From positions 1-5,582 of the forward strand of contig JAPOON010000915.1 in NCBI GenBank assembly GCA_026713405.1: DNA of 5,582 nucleotides. Direction: 5' to 3'. The DNA comes from Gammaproteobacteria bacterium. Lineage in GTDB: Bacteria > Pseudomonadota > Gammaproteobacteria > Pseudomonadales > Azotimanducaceae_A. The translations under genes were made by a program, and so were the position numbers. Shown in pieces: positions 1-5,582 of this stretch (position 1 is the first letter of the stretch; every line of letters starts with the position of its first letter). The notes under the pieces are model-generated. The model was not told the DNA's origin. It saw nothing but the letters and a program-made list of their open reading frames with translations, and searched no databases.

Positions 1-926
1 GCGCTGGAGCGGGCGGGGGCACCACGTTCACGGTGCTCTACCAGGCGGCCCTCGCCATACGGGCGGGCCTGTGCAATACGGTTTTGATCTCCATGGCCGA
101 CAGCCTGCGCACCGGGCTTTCCCGGGAACAGGCGATGGTCATGCAGTCCTCCTCCGGCCACCCTCAGTTCGAGACGCCCTACGGGGCCACCGTACCGGGT
201 TATTACGCGCTCATCGCCCGGGCCTACATGCACCGCTACGGCGCCACGCTGGAACACTTGGCGGCAGTGGCGGTGAACGCCAGGCATCATGCGGTGCTGC
301 ATCCGGGCGCGCAGATGCGCACGCCGCTGACCGTGGAGGATGTCATGGCGAGCCGGCCCATTGCCGACCCGCTGCGCCTGCTCGACTGTTCCCTGGTCTC
401 CGACGGGGGCGCCGCGGTGGTGCTGACGTCGGCGGACCGCGCGGCTGACCATCCGCACGCGCCGGTGCATCTGCTGGGCGCCGGCGAGGGTCACGGCCAC
501 GAGCACATCAGCCAGGCCCGGGACCTGACTTCGTCCTATGCACGGCAGGCGGGCGAGCGCGCCTATGCCATGGCCGGGCTGGGTCCGACCGACATGGACT
601 TCGTGGAACTCTACGACTGCTTCACCCCCGTGGTGCTGATCGAACTCGAGGACCTGGGCTTTTGCGCGCCGGGGGAAGCCGGGCCGTTCGTGGCCGACGG
701 AAACACGCGCATCGGCGGCGCGCTGCCGATGAATACCCATGGCGGGTTGCTTTCCCACAGCCATTCCGGCAACCCGGGTTCCATGTTCGCGCTGACCGAA
801 GCGGTGCGGCAGATCCGGGGCGATGCGGGCGAGCGCCAGGTGCAGGGCGCCGGGACCGCCCTGGTACACGCCCAGGGCGGCATCCTGTCGAGCCACTGCA
901 CCGTCATTGTGGGGCGGGAAAGCTGA
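1..926 (+). CDS. Thiolase-fold acyl-CoA protein, SCP2/Ltp2 type (5' end missing)
   Basis: This is the C-terminal part of a thiolase-superfamily protein. The frame is open from base 3 to the window edge, and the TGA is at 924-926. A GTG at 33 lies inside the conserved core and is not the start. Counting the codon at 3 as residue 1, the helix AALAIRAG is at 15-22, ELYDCF at 202-207, and NTHGGLLSHSH at 244-254. H254 falls at the catalytic His position of SCP2 thiolases. A typical C-terminal HAQGG strand region follows. Residue 5, spaced 17 residues before the Gly of AIRAG, is where thiolases carry the nucleophilic Cys. Here the local sequence is AGAGGGTTF, so Cys appears replaced by Gly. Members lacking that Cys include the Ltp2-type retro-aldolases that cleave beta-hydroxyacyl-CoA together with a DUF35 partner. 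A DUF35 gene begins 2 bases downstream, which supports a two-subunit complex. Family assignment is firm. Aldolase versus thiolase activity is inferred, and the substrate is unknown. Confidence 0.88.
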   Translation, partial: AGAGGGTTFTVLYQAALAIRAGLCNTVLISMADSLRTGLSREQAMVMQSSSGHPQFETPYGATVPGYYALIARAYMHRYGATLEHLAAVAVNARHHAVLHPGAQMRTPLTVEDVMASRPIADPLRLLDCSLVSDGGAAVVLTSADRAADHPHAPVHLLGAGEGHGHEHISQARDLTSSYARQAGERAYAMAGLGPTDMDFVELYDCFTPVVLIELEDLGFCAPGEAGPFVADGNTRIGGALPMNTHGGLLSHSHSGNPGSMFALTEAVRQIRGDAGERQVQGAGTALVHAQGGILSSHCTVIVGRES

Positions 927-928
927 AC

Positions 929-1339
929 GTGGACAAGCCGCTACCCCCGGTCAATGCCGAAACCGCGCCGTTCTGGGACGCCTGCGCCGAAGGCCGCCTG
1001 GTCATTCAGCAGTGCCGCGAATGTGGCGGCTACCAGTTTTACCCGCGCCTGGTCTGCACGGCCTGCGGCAGCACTGAACTCGACTGGGCAGACGCTGCGG
1101 GAACGGGCAGCCTGAAAAGCTGGACGGTCATCCGGCGCGCCGTCTCCGCGGCCTTCGAGGCGGACGTGCCCTACGTGGTGGCGCTGGTGGAACTCGATGA
1201 GGGGCCGACGATGATGGCCAACCTGGTGACACCGAACCCGGAAAGCCTCGTCATGGGCCAGCGGGTTCGGGTAACCTTCGAGCCGCGCGGGCCGGAGCTG
1301 CGTGTACCGCAGTTTCAACCGGAGGACGGATTAACCTGA
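929..1339 (+). CDS. DUF35 zinc-ribbon/OB-fold acyl-CoA-binding partner protein
   Basis: This is a 136-residue protein of the DUF35 family (rubredoxin-like zinc ribbon followed by an OB fold). The N-terminal helix PFWDACAEGRL (14-24) is followed by a C-x2-C-x10-C-x2-C ribbon at C29, C32, C43 and C46. The OB-fold part then includes a GTGSLKSWTVI strand, YVVALVELDEGP and GQRVRVTFEP. Length and layout match stand-alone family members. DUF35 proteins bind acyl-CoA and dock to thiolase-fold enzymes, as in ChsH2-Ltp2, BbsA-BbsB and the archaeal thiolase/HMG-CoA synthase complex. The start chosen is GTG at 929, 2 bases after the thiolase stop. It is preceded by a G/A-rich stretch (GGGGCGGGAAAG, 911-922) rather than a canonical Shine-Dalgarno, so translational coupling is likely. 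The frame continues upstream into the thiolase gene, but no closer in-frame ATG is seen and homology starts only after 929. It probably acts with the preceding gene product. The ligand is unknown. Confidence 0.88.
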   Translation: MDKPLPPVNAETAPFWDACAEGRLVIQQCRECGGYQFYPRLVCTACGSTELDWADAAGTGSLKSWTVIRRAVSAAFEADVPYVVALVELDEGPTMMANLVTPNPESLVMGQRVRVTFEPRGPELRVPQFQPEDGLT

Positions 1340-1413
1340 ACCGCCGCACAGTGCGCACCAGCTTCTGGCGGCTAGAACACACGAATGACATCAACCTGTA
1401 AGGAAAGCAAACG

Positions 1414-2094
1414 ATGAGCAGAGTATTGATAACGGGAGCAAGCCGGGGTATCGGCGCTGAAATGGCCAGGCAATGCGCCGCCGCTGGAGACGACGTCATT
1501 GCCTGCGTCCGTGACCCGGACGCCGCTCCCGGCATCGAGGATGTGCGCGACAGCGTCACCGTAGTGCAGATGGATACCGGCAGCCCGGACTCCATTGCCG
1601 CAGCCGCGGCAACAATCGGCGACGGCGCCATCGACGTGCTGATCAACAATGCCGGGGCAGTGGGCGGCACGCGTCAATCCGTCGATGACCTCGACCTCGA
1701 GGAATGGCACCGGTCGCTGGACGTCAACACCATCGGCCCGCTGCTCATCGCCCGCGCGTTCAAGCAGAACCTGGCCGCTTCCGGCGACGGCAAGCTGATG
1801 AACGTGACCAGCCAGCTCGCGGCGTCCACCTGGCCCATGGGCGGCATGTATATCTATTCCTCGACCAAGGCTGGGCTGAGCAAGATTGCCCAGGCGCTGG
1901 CCATCGACTGGAAGGACGAGCCCATCACCGTCGCGCTCATGCACCCGGGCTGGGTGCAGACGGACATGGGCGGTCCGCATGCGACGATTACGCCGGAAGA
2001 GAGCGCGTCCGGCATCCGCGCGGTCATCGCCGGCTTGACCAAGGCTGACTCGGGCAAGTTCTACAAGTGGGACGGAGAAATCCACGCCTGGTAG
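1414..2094 (+). CDS. Short-chain dehydrogenase/reductase, C-factor/sniffer-like
   Basis: This is a 226-residue classical-fold SDR that uses NAD(P)H to interconvert a carbonyl and an alcohol. Visible motifs are the cofactor-binding TGASRGIG (7-14), NNAG (78-81), catalytic N105, a probable catalytic S133 in NVTSQ, and the Y148-x3-K152 pair in YSSTK. R11 in the glycine motif and R33 after the second strand favour NADP(H) over NAD(H). The short length, the HPGWVQTDMGG segment and the ending GKFYKWDGEIHAW resemble the C-factor (CsgA)/sniffer carbonyl-reductase group rather than FabG. The start is ATG 1414 with AAGGA at 1400-1404, about 9 bases upstream. The preceding 74-base gap is the largest within this left block, so a separate promoter is possible, though none is convincing. 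It is not closely similar to the two SDRs that follow. The substrate cannot be inferred; a role in the same catabolic module is suggested only by position. Confidence 0.9.
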   Translation: MSRVLITGASRGIGAEMARQCAAAGDDVIACVRDPDAAPGIEDVRDSVTVVQMDTGSPDSIAAAAATIGDGAIDVLINNAGAVGGTRQSVDDLDLEEWHRSLDVNTIGPLLIARAFKQNLAASGDGKLMNVTSQLAASTWPMGGMYIYSSTKAGLSKIAQALAIDWKDEPITVALMHPGWVQTDMGGPHATITPEESASGIRAVIAGLTKADSGKFYKWDGEIHAW

Positions 2095-2133
2095 GCACCG
2101 AAAGCCGAAACGGGGCTGCTTGACGGAGGGAGC

Positions 2134-2991
2134 ATGGGAATTCTGGAAGGCAAAACGGCAGTGGTAACCGGCGCGGCGGTGGGCCTCGGCAATGCCTTCG
2201 CCCGGGCGCTGGCCGGCGAGGGCGCATCGCTCGCGGTCTGCGACGTGCGCGAGGACATCGACGATTTCGGCAACCTGGTGGACGTGGACGTGCTCGCCAT
2301 GCGCGCGGACGTATCCGATGCACAACAGGTGAAGCGCTTCATCGATGCCACCCTCGACCGTTTCGGTCGCATCGATGTGCTGGTCAGCAATGCCGGCGTA
2401 TGGGCAGAGACCACGGCGACGGACGACATCGACAAGACCCTTGCCGATGTGCCGCACGTGGTGGGCACCAACCTCAAGGGCGTGTTCCTGTGCGGCCGGG
2501 CCGTCATGCCCGCCATGATCGGGCAGGGCGGCGGCCACATCATCAACATATGCACCGATCACGTGCACACCTGCGGCTCGCCGTACGAGTTGTCCCACGA
2601 CGACGCGCCGGACTGCCCCTTCATCGACATCGCCCCGCGCCCCACCGGCGGCGGCACCAACATGGACCTGTACGATGCCGCCAAGTGGGGCATCAACGGG
2701 CTCACCTTTGCCTGGTGCCAGGCGCTCAAGCCCCACAATGTCCGGGTGAACGCCTTCTGCATGGGCGCCACCGACACCTACATGATCCGCAGTTTCTTCA
2801 ACTTCGACCCGCCGCCGGAGGAAGTGGCGGGCTGGATGCGCGCCGAGGACATCGCACAGGTGATGATCGAAATGATCGCCGAGGGGCCGGACGGCCGGAC
2901 GGGCGAGAACATCGGTTTCGCGGTGGGCCATCCGGTGGTGCTACCGCCGCCGCGGACGAACCCGTACTTCATCATGGCGGAGGAGGGCTGA
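2134..2991 (+). CDS. NAD-type SDR oxidoreductase with enlarged pre-Tyr insertion (first of tandem pair)
   Basis: This is a 285-residue SDR. It shows TGAAVGLG (12-19), D37 at the end of the second strand (an NAD(H) indicator), SNAG (85-88), N113, and Y180-x3-K184 in YDAAK. The catalytic-Ser position reads Thr (T141 in INICTDH). Family members usually have about 13 residues between that position and the Tyr; here there are 39. The extra segment (about 147-175) is rich in Asp, Pro and Gly and carries C147, H155 and C161. The usual PG after VNA is replaced by MG (VNAFCMGATDT). The start is ATG 2134 with GGAGGG at 2125-2130; this is a strong site with short spacing, 39 bases after the previous stop. 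The C-terminus (ENIGFAVGHPVVLPPPR) matches that of the next gene, so the two are paralogues and very likely co-transcribed. A likely role is dehydrogenation of a hydroxyacyl-CoA or another alcohol intermediate. The substrate is unknown. Confidence 0.9.
   Translation: MGILEGKTAVVTGAAVGLGNAFARALAGEGASLAVCDVREDIDDFGNLVDVDVLAMRADVSDAQQVKRFIDATLDRFGRIDVLVSNAGVWAETTATDDIDKTLADVPHVVGTNLKGVFLCGRAVMPAMIGQGGGHIINICTDHVHTCGSPYELSHDDAPDCPFIDIAPRPTGGGTNMDLYDAAKWGINGLTFAWCQALKPHNVRVNAFCMGATDTYMIRSFFNFDPPPEEVAGWMRAEDIAQVMIEMIAEGPDGRTGENIGFAVGHPVVLPPPRTNPYFIMAEEG
2981..2987 (+). promoter_or_regulatory. Strong ribosome-binding site fixing the start of the third SDR gene
   Basis: AGGAGGG lies 7 bases before ATG 2995 and inside the last codons of the preceding SDR gene, whose TGA is at 2989-2991. 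It selects ATG 2995 over the in-frame ATG at 3001. It also implies coupled translation of the two SDRs. Confidence 0.75.
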
Positions 2992-2994
2992 GTC

Positions 2995-3780
2995 ATGGGC
3001 ATGCTGGATGGACGTTCCGCGATCGTCACCGGCGGCGCGACGGGGCTTGGCCGCGCGTTCGCCGAGCGGCTGGCAGCCGAAGGCGCCGACGTTACGCTCT
3101 GCGATATCGATGCCAGCGCACCCGACGTCGCATCAGCCATGGACGGCCCGGGCCGGGTGCAGGGGCTCGTCGCCGACGTATCGAGCCTCGACGACCTGCG
3201 GCGCCTGGTGGACGCGGCCTGCGAGGCGCACGGCGGGGTAGACCTGCTGGTCAACAACGCCGGCCGCTGGCGACGCACGCTGGTGACCGACAGCTTTGAG
3301 AAGGCCCAGGATGATTGGGACTACATCATGGGCACCAACTTAATGGGCGTGCTGCTGCTGTCCCGGCTGTGCATTCCCCTGATGATCGAGCGGGGCGGTG
3401 GCGACATTGTCCACGCCAGCACCTACTACGTGCTGCCGGCGAAGAGCAGGGGCACCAATGCTCCTGAAACGGACCTCTACAACGCATCGAAGTGGGCCCT
3501 GAACGGGTTTACCCAGGCCTGGGCGAGTTCCCTCGAAGAACACGACATACGCGTAAACGCCCTGTGCATGGGTGCTGTCGACACGCCGATGCTGCGGGGG
3601 CTGTGGGACGGCGAGCCGCCGGCCGAGCAGGTGGCGACCTGGATGCATCCCGAGCAGATCGCCGGGCAACTCATCGACCTGCTGCGGGACGGCCGCAGCG
3701 GCGAGAACATCGGCGCCTGGGTGGGCGAGCCGGTGGAGGTCGGGCCGCGCAAGCCGGCGCACCGGACGGTGACGGGCTGA
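2995..3780 (+). CDS. NAD-type SDR oxidoreductase (second of tandem pair)
   Basis: This is a 261-residue SDR and a paralogue of the preceding gene. Motifs are TGGATGLG (12-19), D37 after the second strand (NAD(H) preference), NNAG (87-90), N115, and Y162-x3-K166 in YNASK. The catalytic-Ser position aligns with T143 in HASTYY, with S142 next to it; which residue acts is uncertain. The segment before the Tyr is 19 residues, longer than the usual 13 or so but much shorter than the 39 of its neighbour. Features shared with the neighbour are MGTN or VGTN at the catalytic Asn, KW after the active-site Lys, VNA-x-CMGA-x-DT in place of the usual PG motif, a PP-x-E-x-VA-x-WM segment and a GENIG C-terminal strand. 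The gap to the upstream gene is 3 bases, with its Shine-Dalgarno inside that gene. The two may act on successive or related intermediates, or form a heteromer; neither can be decided here. It appears to be the last gene of the left operon. Confidence 0.9.
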   Translation: MGMLDGRSAIVTGGATGLGRAFAERLAAEGADVTLCDIDASAPDVASAMDGPGRVQGLVADVSSLDDLRRLVDAACEAHGGVDLLVNNAGRWRRTLVTDSFEKAQDDWDYIMGTNLMGVLLLSRLCIPLMIERGGGDIVHASTYYVLPAKSRGTNAPETDLYNASKWALNGFTQAWASSLEEHDIRVNALCMGAVDTPMLRGLWDGEPPAEQVATWMHPEQIAGQLIDLLRDGRSGENIGAWVGEPVEVGPRKPAHRTVTG

Positions 3781-3815
3781 GCGGGTTCATTGTTCGTGCA
3801 AGTGGCATCCGCGTG

Positions 3816-3830
3816 GGCCTGGGGCAGGCC
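3816..3830 (+). repeat. GC-rich inverted repeat downstream of the SDR operon
   Basis: GGCCTG (3816-3821) and CAGGCC (3825-3830) form a perfect 6-bp stem with a GGG loop, 35 bases after the last SDR stop. A second palindrome, GGCCATGGCC, overlaps it at 3827-3836. No T-run follows, so it is not a standard intrinsic terminator. It could be a weak 3'-end structure or simply a product of the high G+C content. Confidence 0.35.
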
Positions 3831-3846
3831 ATGGCCGGATTCACGC

Positions 3847-3900
3847 TTGAAATAACTGTAATAACTTGTTGATACCTAAAGCAATATTCTGCTCGAATTA
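3847..3900 (+). promoter_or_regulatory. AT-rich promoter-like region upstream of the alpha/beta hydrolase
   Basis: This stretch is clearly AT-rich within a GC-rich window. It has two -35-like hexamers, TTGAAA (3847-3852) and TTGATA (3869-3874; 5 of 6 matches to TTGACA). TCGAAT (3893-3898) stands 18 bases after TTGATA as a moderate -10. A direct repeat AATAACT occurs at 3851-3857 and 3860-3866 with a 9-base period and might be an operator. The remainder of the 164-base gap up to ATG 3945 shows nothing else recognisable. Placement of the gap and its base composition support a promoter; the exact elements are uncertain. Confidence 0.4.
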
Positions 3901-3944
3901 CCGTAAGCCGATCTTCCGGTTGCAGTTCCCTCGCAAGGTCTGAA

Positions 3945-4748
3945 ATGGGTGCCGTGGTGGATACGCTGCTCCGGATCGCCATCGTCGCCGGAGGCATCTA
4001 TCTCGGCATCTGCCTGCTGCTCTATCTGCTTCAGGACCGCATGCTGTTCTTTCCGCAGCCGCTCCGGGCCGACCCGGAGGGGCCGAACGTCGAGCCCGCG
4101 GTGGTGGAGCGGGATGGCGTCGCGCTGCGTGGCTGGGTGGTCAACCCGCATTCGAACGGGCCGCTCCTGTTCTATTTCAGCGGCAATGCGGAGGAGGTCT
4201 CGGATCTCGCGGAAGACTTCGCGAAGCTCGACGCCGTCAGCATTCTGATCAACTATCGTGGCTACGGCGCAAGCGACGGCAAGCCCACCGCGGTCGATCT
4301 GATTGAGGATGCCGCGGCGATCGTTGCCCAAATGTGCGTCCGGCTTGGCACGGATCGCCCCGTGGTCCTGTTCGGACGCAGCTTGGGCAGCGGCATCGCG
4401 GCGCTGACGACCCGCTCCAGCCAGGTGGACGGCATCATACTCATGAGCCCGTACCGCAGCATCGAGCATATCGCGGTGCGCCGGTATCCCTTTGCGCCGG
4501 TACGCTGGCTGCTCCGGCAGAACATCGATGCCTCCCTGGCGATCGACTCGTTTCCCGAGCGGGTGCTGGTGCTCCATGCCCGGCGGGACCGGGTGGTGCC
4601 AACCGCCGAGTCCCTGGCGTTCCTGGAATTGCTGCCGACGCAGCCGGAAACCCTCGAATTCGTCGGGCCGCACAACATCGCGCTCGCGACTCCGGAAGTC
4701 TGGGAGACGATCGAGGAATTTGTAGGTCGCGTGGGGACGCCTGGCTGA
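3945..4748 (+). CDS. Membrane-anchored alpha/beta hydrolase, Bem46/ABHD13-17 type
   Basis: This is a 267-residue serine hydrolase. An N-terminal hydrophobic segment (about 8-29) followed by QDRMLFFPQP is the typical signal-anchor entry of Bem46/ABHD13/ABHD17-like proteins. The core then shows LLFYFSGNAEE (74-84, oxyanion-hole strand), NYRGYGASDGKPT (103-115), and the nucleophile elbow GRSLGSG with S146. The acid D215 lies in LHARRDRVVP, and H243 in VGPHNIA completes the triad. All catalytic elements are present and the length is normal. The Ser-hydrolase fold is firm, and an esterase, thioesterase or lipase-like role is plausible, but bacterial members have no agreed substrate. The start is ATG 3945 with AAGG at 3935-3938. 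The gene sits between two CoA-related blocks but is separated from each by more than 100 bases, so it probably has its own promoter and may be unrelated to the left operon. Which side of the membrane the domain faces cannot be settled from the charges around the anchor. Confidence 0.88.
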   Translation: MGAVVDTLLRIAIVAGGIYLGICLLLYLLQDRMLFFPQPLRADPEGPNVEPAVVERDGVALRGWVVNPHSNGPLLFYFSGNAEEVSDLAEDFAKLDAVSILINYRGYGASDGKPTAVDLIEDAAAIVAQMCVRLGTDRPVVLFGRSLGSGIAALTTRSSQVDGIILMSPYRSIEHIAVRRYPFAPVRWLLRQNIDASLAIDSFPERVLVLHARRDRVVPTAESLAFLELLPTQPETLEFVGPHNIALATPEVWETIEEFVGRVGTPG

Positions 4749-4773
4749 CGAAACGCCGCGCGGCACAATCGTT

Positions 4774-4779
4774 CATAAT
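4774..4779 (+). promoter_or_regulatory. Possible -10 element upstream of the IorA-like gene
   Basis: CATAAT (5 of 6 matches to TATAAT) lies in a short AT-rich patch 26 bases after the hydrolase stop. No good -35 hexamer stands 16-18 bases upstream; CTGACG at 4745-4750 is too far away. Transcription from here would give a leader of about 70 bases containing two hairpins. Confidence 0.3.
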
Positions 4780-4792
4780 ATGACCTGCTCCG

Positions 4793-4828
4793 GAAGGCGC
4801 TTTTCGGGCGCTTCGACGGGAGCCGTCG
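4793..4828 (+). other. Two adjacent hairpins in the leader of the IorA-like gene
   Basis: The first hairpin pairs GAAGGCGC (4793-4800) with GCGCTTC (4808-4814) around TTTTCGG, with one bulged G. The second is a perfect 6-bp stem, CGACGG (4814-4819) with CCGTCG (4823-4828), with a GAG loop. Base 4814 can belong to only one of them. Neither is followed by a T-run, so intrinsic termination is unlikely. They end 28 bases before the ATG and could influence translation or mRNA stability. No known riboswitch was recognised. Confidence 0.4.
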
Positions 4829-4856
4829 CAACCAGAACAGACGCGAGACGACAACG

Positions 4857-5582
4857 ATGGCCGAGCGGTCCTTTGCCAGGGAAGTCGAGAAGCTGCGCCT
4901 CGGCGATGGTGGACAGATGCATGGCGAGGGGATCCTGGCCGTGACCAAGGCGCTGCTGCAGTCGGGGGTGTCGTACATCGGCGGCTACCAGGGCTCCCCG
5001 ATCAGCCACCTCATTGATGTGTTCGCCGATGCGCGGGACATTCTCGACGAACTGGGCGTGCATTTCGAACAGTCGGCCAGCGAGGCAGCCGCTGCCTCCA
5101 TGCTTGCGGCATCCATCAACTATCCCATGCGCGGCGCGGTGGCCTGGAAGTCGACGGTCGGCACCAACGTGGCTTCCGATGCCCTGGCCAATGTCGCTTC
5201 CGCCGGCGTCAAGGGCGGTACGCTGATCATTGTCGGCGAGGACTACGGCGAGGGCGCCTCCATCATGCAGGAGCGCTCCCACTCATTCGCCATGAAGTCA
5301 CAGGTGTGGCTGCTCGACCCGCGCCCCAACCTGAACAGCATCGCCGCGGCCGTTGAACACGGTTTCGAGCTGTCCGAGGCATCGAACACCCCGGTCATGC
5401 TGCAGCTTCGGGTACGCGCCTGCCATGTCACCGGGGTGCTGGACACGAAAGACAACGTGCGTCCCGCCTTCTCCGCCGCCGATGCCCTGGACGCGCCGGC
5501 CCGTGATGTGCAGCGCATCGTGCTGCCGCCCTTCAACTATACCCAGGAGACCGAGAAGGTGGAGCGGCGCTGGCCCGCCGCC
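4857..5582 (+). CDS. IorA-like 2-oxoacid (indolepyruvate-type) ferredoxin oxidoreductase alpha subunit (3' end missing)
   Basis: The first 242 residues are visible and the frame is open to the window edge. The sequence matches the N-terminal TPP-pyrimidine domain of indolepyruvate ferredoxin oxidoreductase alpha subunits. GEGILAVTKALLQSGV (23-38) leads into GYQGSP (43-48). E76 in SASEAAAA is at the position of the Glu that activates thiamine diphosphate. WKSTVGTNVASDALANVA (97-114), GVKGG (117-121) and a PVMLQLRVRACHVTG strand (179-193) follow. The family oxidatively decarboxylates aryl or branched 2-oxoacids to acyl-CoA, with a gamma-type partner subunit (IorB) and ferredoxin. GYPGTP of archaeal IorA is GYQGSP here, and the usual DDPG segment reads EDYGEGAS (128-135), so this is a divergent subgroup. 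The start is ATG 4857 with only a weak GAGACG upstream; an in-frame ATG at residue 21 is an alternative. The TPP-binding and ferredoxin domains, if present, lie beyond the window. The substrate is unassigned. Confidence 0.82.
   Translation, partial: MAERSFAREVEKLRLGDGGQMHGEGILAVTKALLQSGVSYIGGYQGSPISHLIDVFADARDILDELGVHFEQSASEAAAASMLAASINYPMRGAVAWKSTVGTNVASDALANVASAGVKGGTLIIVGEDYGEGASIMQERSHSFAMKSQVWLLDPRPNLNSIAAAVEHGFELSEASNTPVMLQLRVRACHVTGVLDTKDNVRPAFSAADALDAPARDVQRIVLPPFNYTQETEKVERRWPAA

Noticed and set aside
662..928. N-terminal extension of the DUF35 frame into the thiolase gene
   Set aside because: The extension is an Arg-rich shadow of the thiolase coding sequence. DUF35 homology begins just after GTG 929.
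1341..1373. Short inverted repeats in the gap between the DUF35 and first SDR genes (CCAG-CTT-CTGG at 1358-1368; CCGCC/GGCGG)
   Set aside because: The stems are only 4-5 bp, with no T-run and no nearby promoter hexamers, so they fall within chance for this composition.
1372..2931. A 519-codon open frame on the minus strand opposite the first two SDR genes
   Set aside because: It is a mirror of codon bias in GC-rich genes. Its product is rich in His, Val, Arg and Gly with no recognisable domain, and the opposite strand encodes two SDRs with full motifs.
2400..3299. A 299-codon plus-strand frame overlapping both tandem SDRs
   Set aside because: It is an Arg/His/Gly-rich out-of-frame translation that runs across the junction of two well-supported genes.
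3816..3836. Intrinsic terminator for the SDR operon
   Set aside because: The stem is good but no T-tract follows, so it is listed only as an inverted repeat.
3876..4766. A 296-codon open frame on the minus strand covering the hydrolase
   Set aside because: The plus strand encodes a complete alpha/beta hydrolase with anchor and triad. The minus-strand product shows no family features.

Overview
This is a G+C-rich, gene-dense window. Every supported gene lies on the + strand, and both edges cut through a gene. Strong Shine-Dalgarno sites, short gaps and the protein families suggest a high-GC bacterium, most likely a proteobacterium with a large repertoire for acyl-CoA and aromatic or isoprenoid breakdown. 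That assignment is an inference. No rRNA, tRNA, CRISPR array, insertion sequence or phage gene was seen.

Left block (1-3780): the 3' part of a thiolase-fold protein of the SCP2/lipid-transfer type is followed 2 bases later by a small DUF35 protein (zinc ribbon plus OB fold). Three short-chain dehydrogenases/reductases (SDRs) follow. The first (1414-2094) is a small, C-factor-like SDR. The second and third (2134-2991 and 2995-3780) are tandem paralogues separated by 3 bases. The order thiolase, DUF35, SDRs is typical of a CoA-thioester degradation module. Thiolase-fold and DUF35 proteins form complexes that cleave a C-C bond in beta-oxoacyl-CoA or beta-hydroxyacyl-CoA, and SDRs supply the alcohol/ketone redox steps. 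The thiolase-fold protein appears to have Gly where a true thiolase has its nucleophilic Cys. This points to an Ltp2-like aldolase, or some other non-classical activity.

Middle (3781-4748): a 164-base gap holds a GC-rich inverted repeat and an AT-rich, promoter-like stretch. It precedes a membrane-anchored alpha/beta hydrolase of the Bem46/ABHD13-ABHD17 type with a complete Ser-Asp-His triad.

Right block (4749-5582): a 108-base gap with a possible -10 element and two adjacent hairpins leads into the first 242 codons of a protein resembling the alpha subunit (IorA) of indolepyruvate ferredoxin oxidoreductase. Such a 2-oxoacid oxidoreductase would generate acyl-CoA from an aryl or branched 2-oxoacid, so it could feed the CoA pathway on the left. 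The substrate cannot be read from the sequence.

The points most worth checking are the missing thiolase cysteine, the tandem SDR pair with shared unusual motifs and unequal insertions before the catalytic Tyr, and the structured leader of the IorA-like gene.
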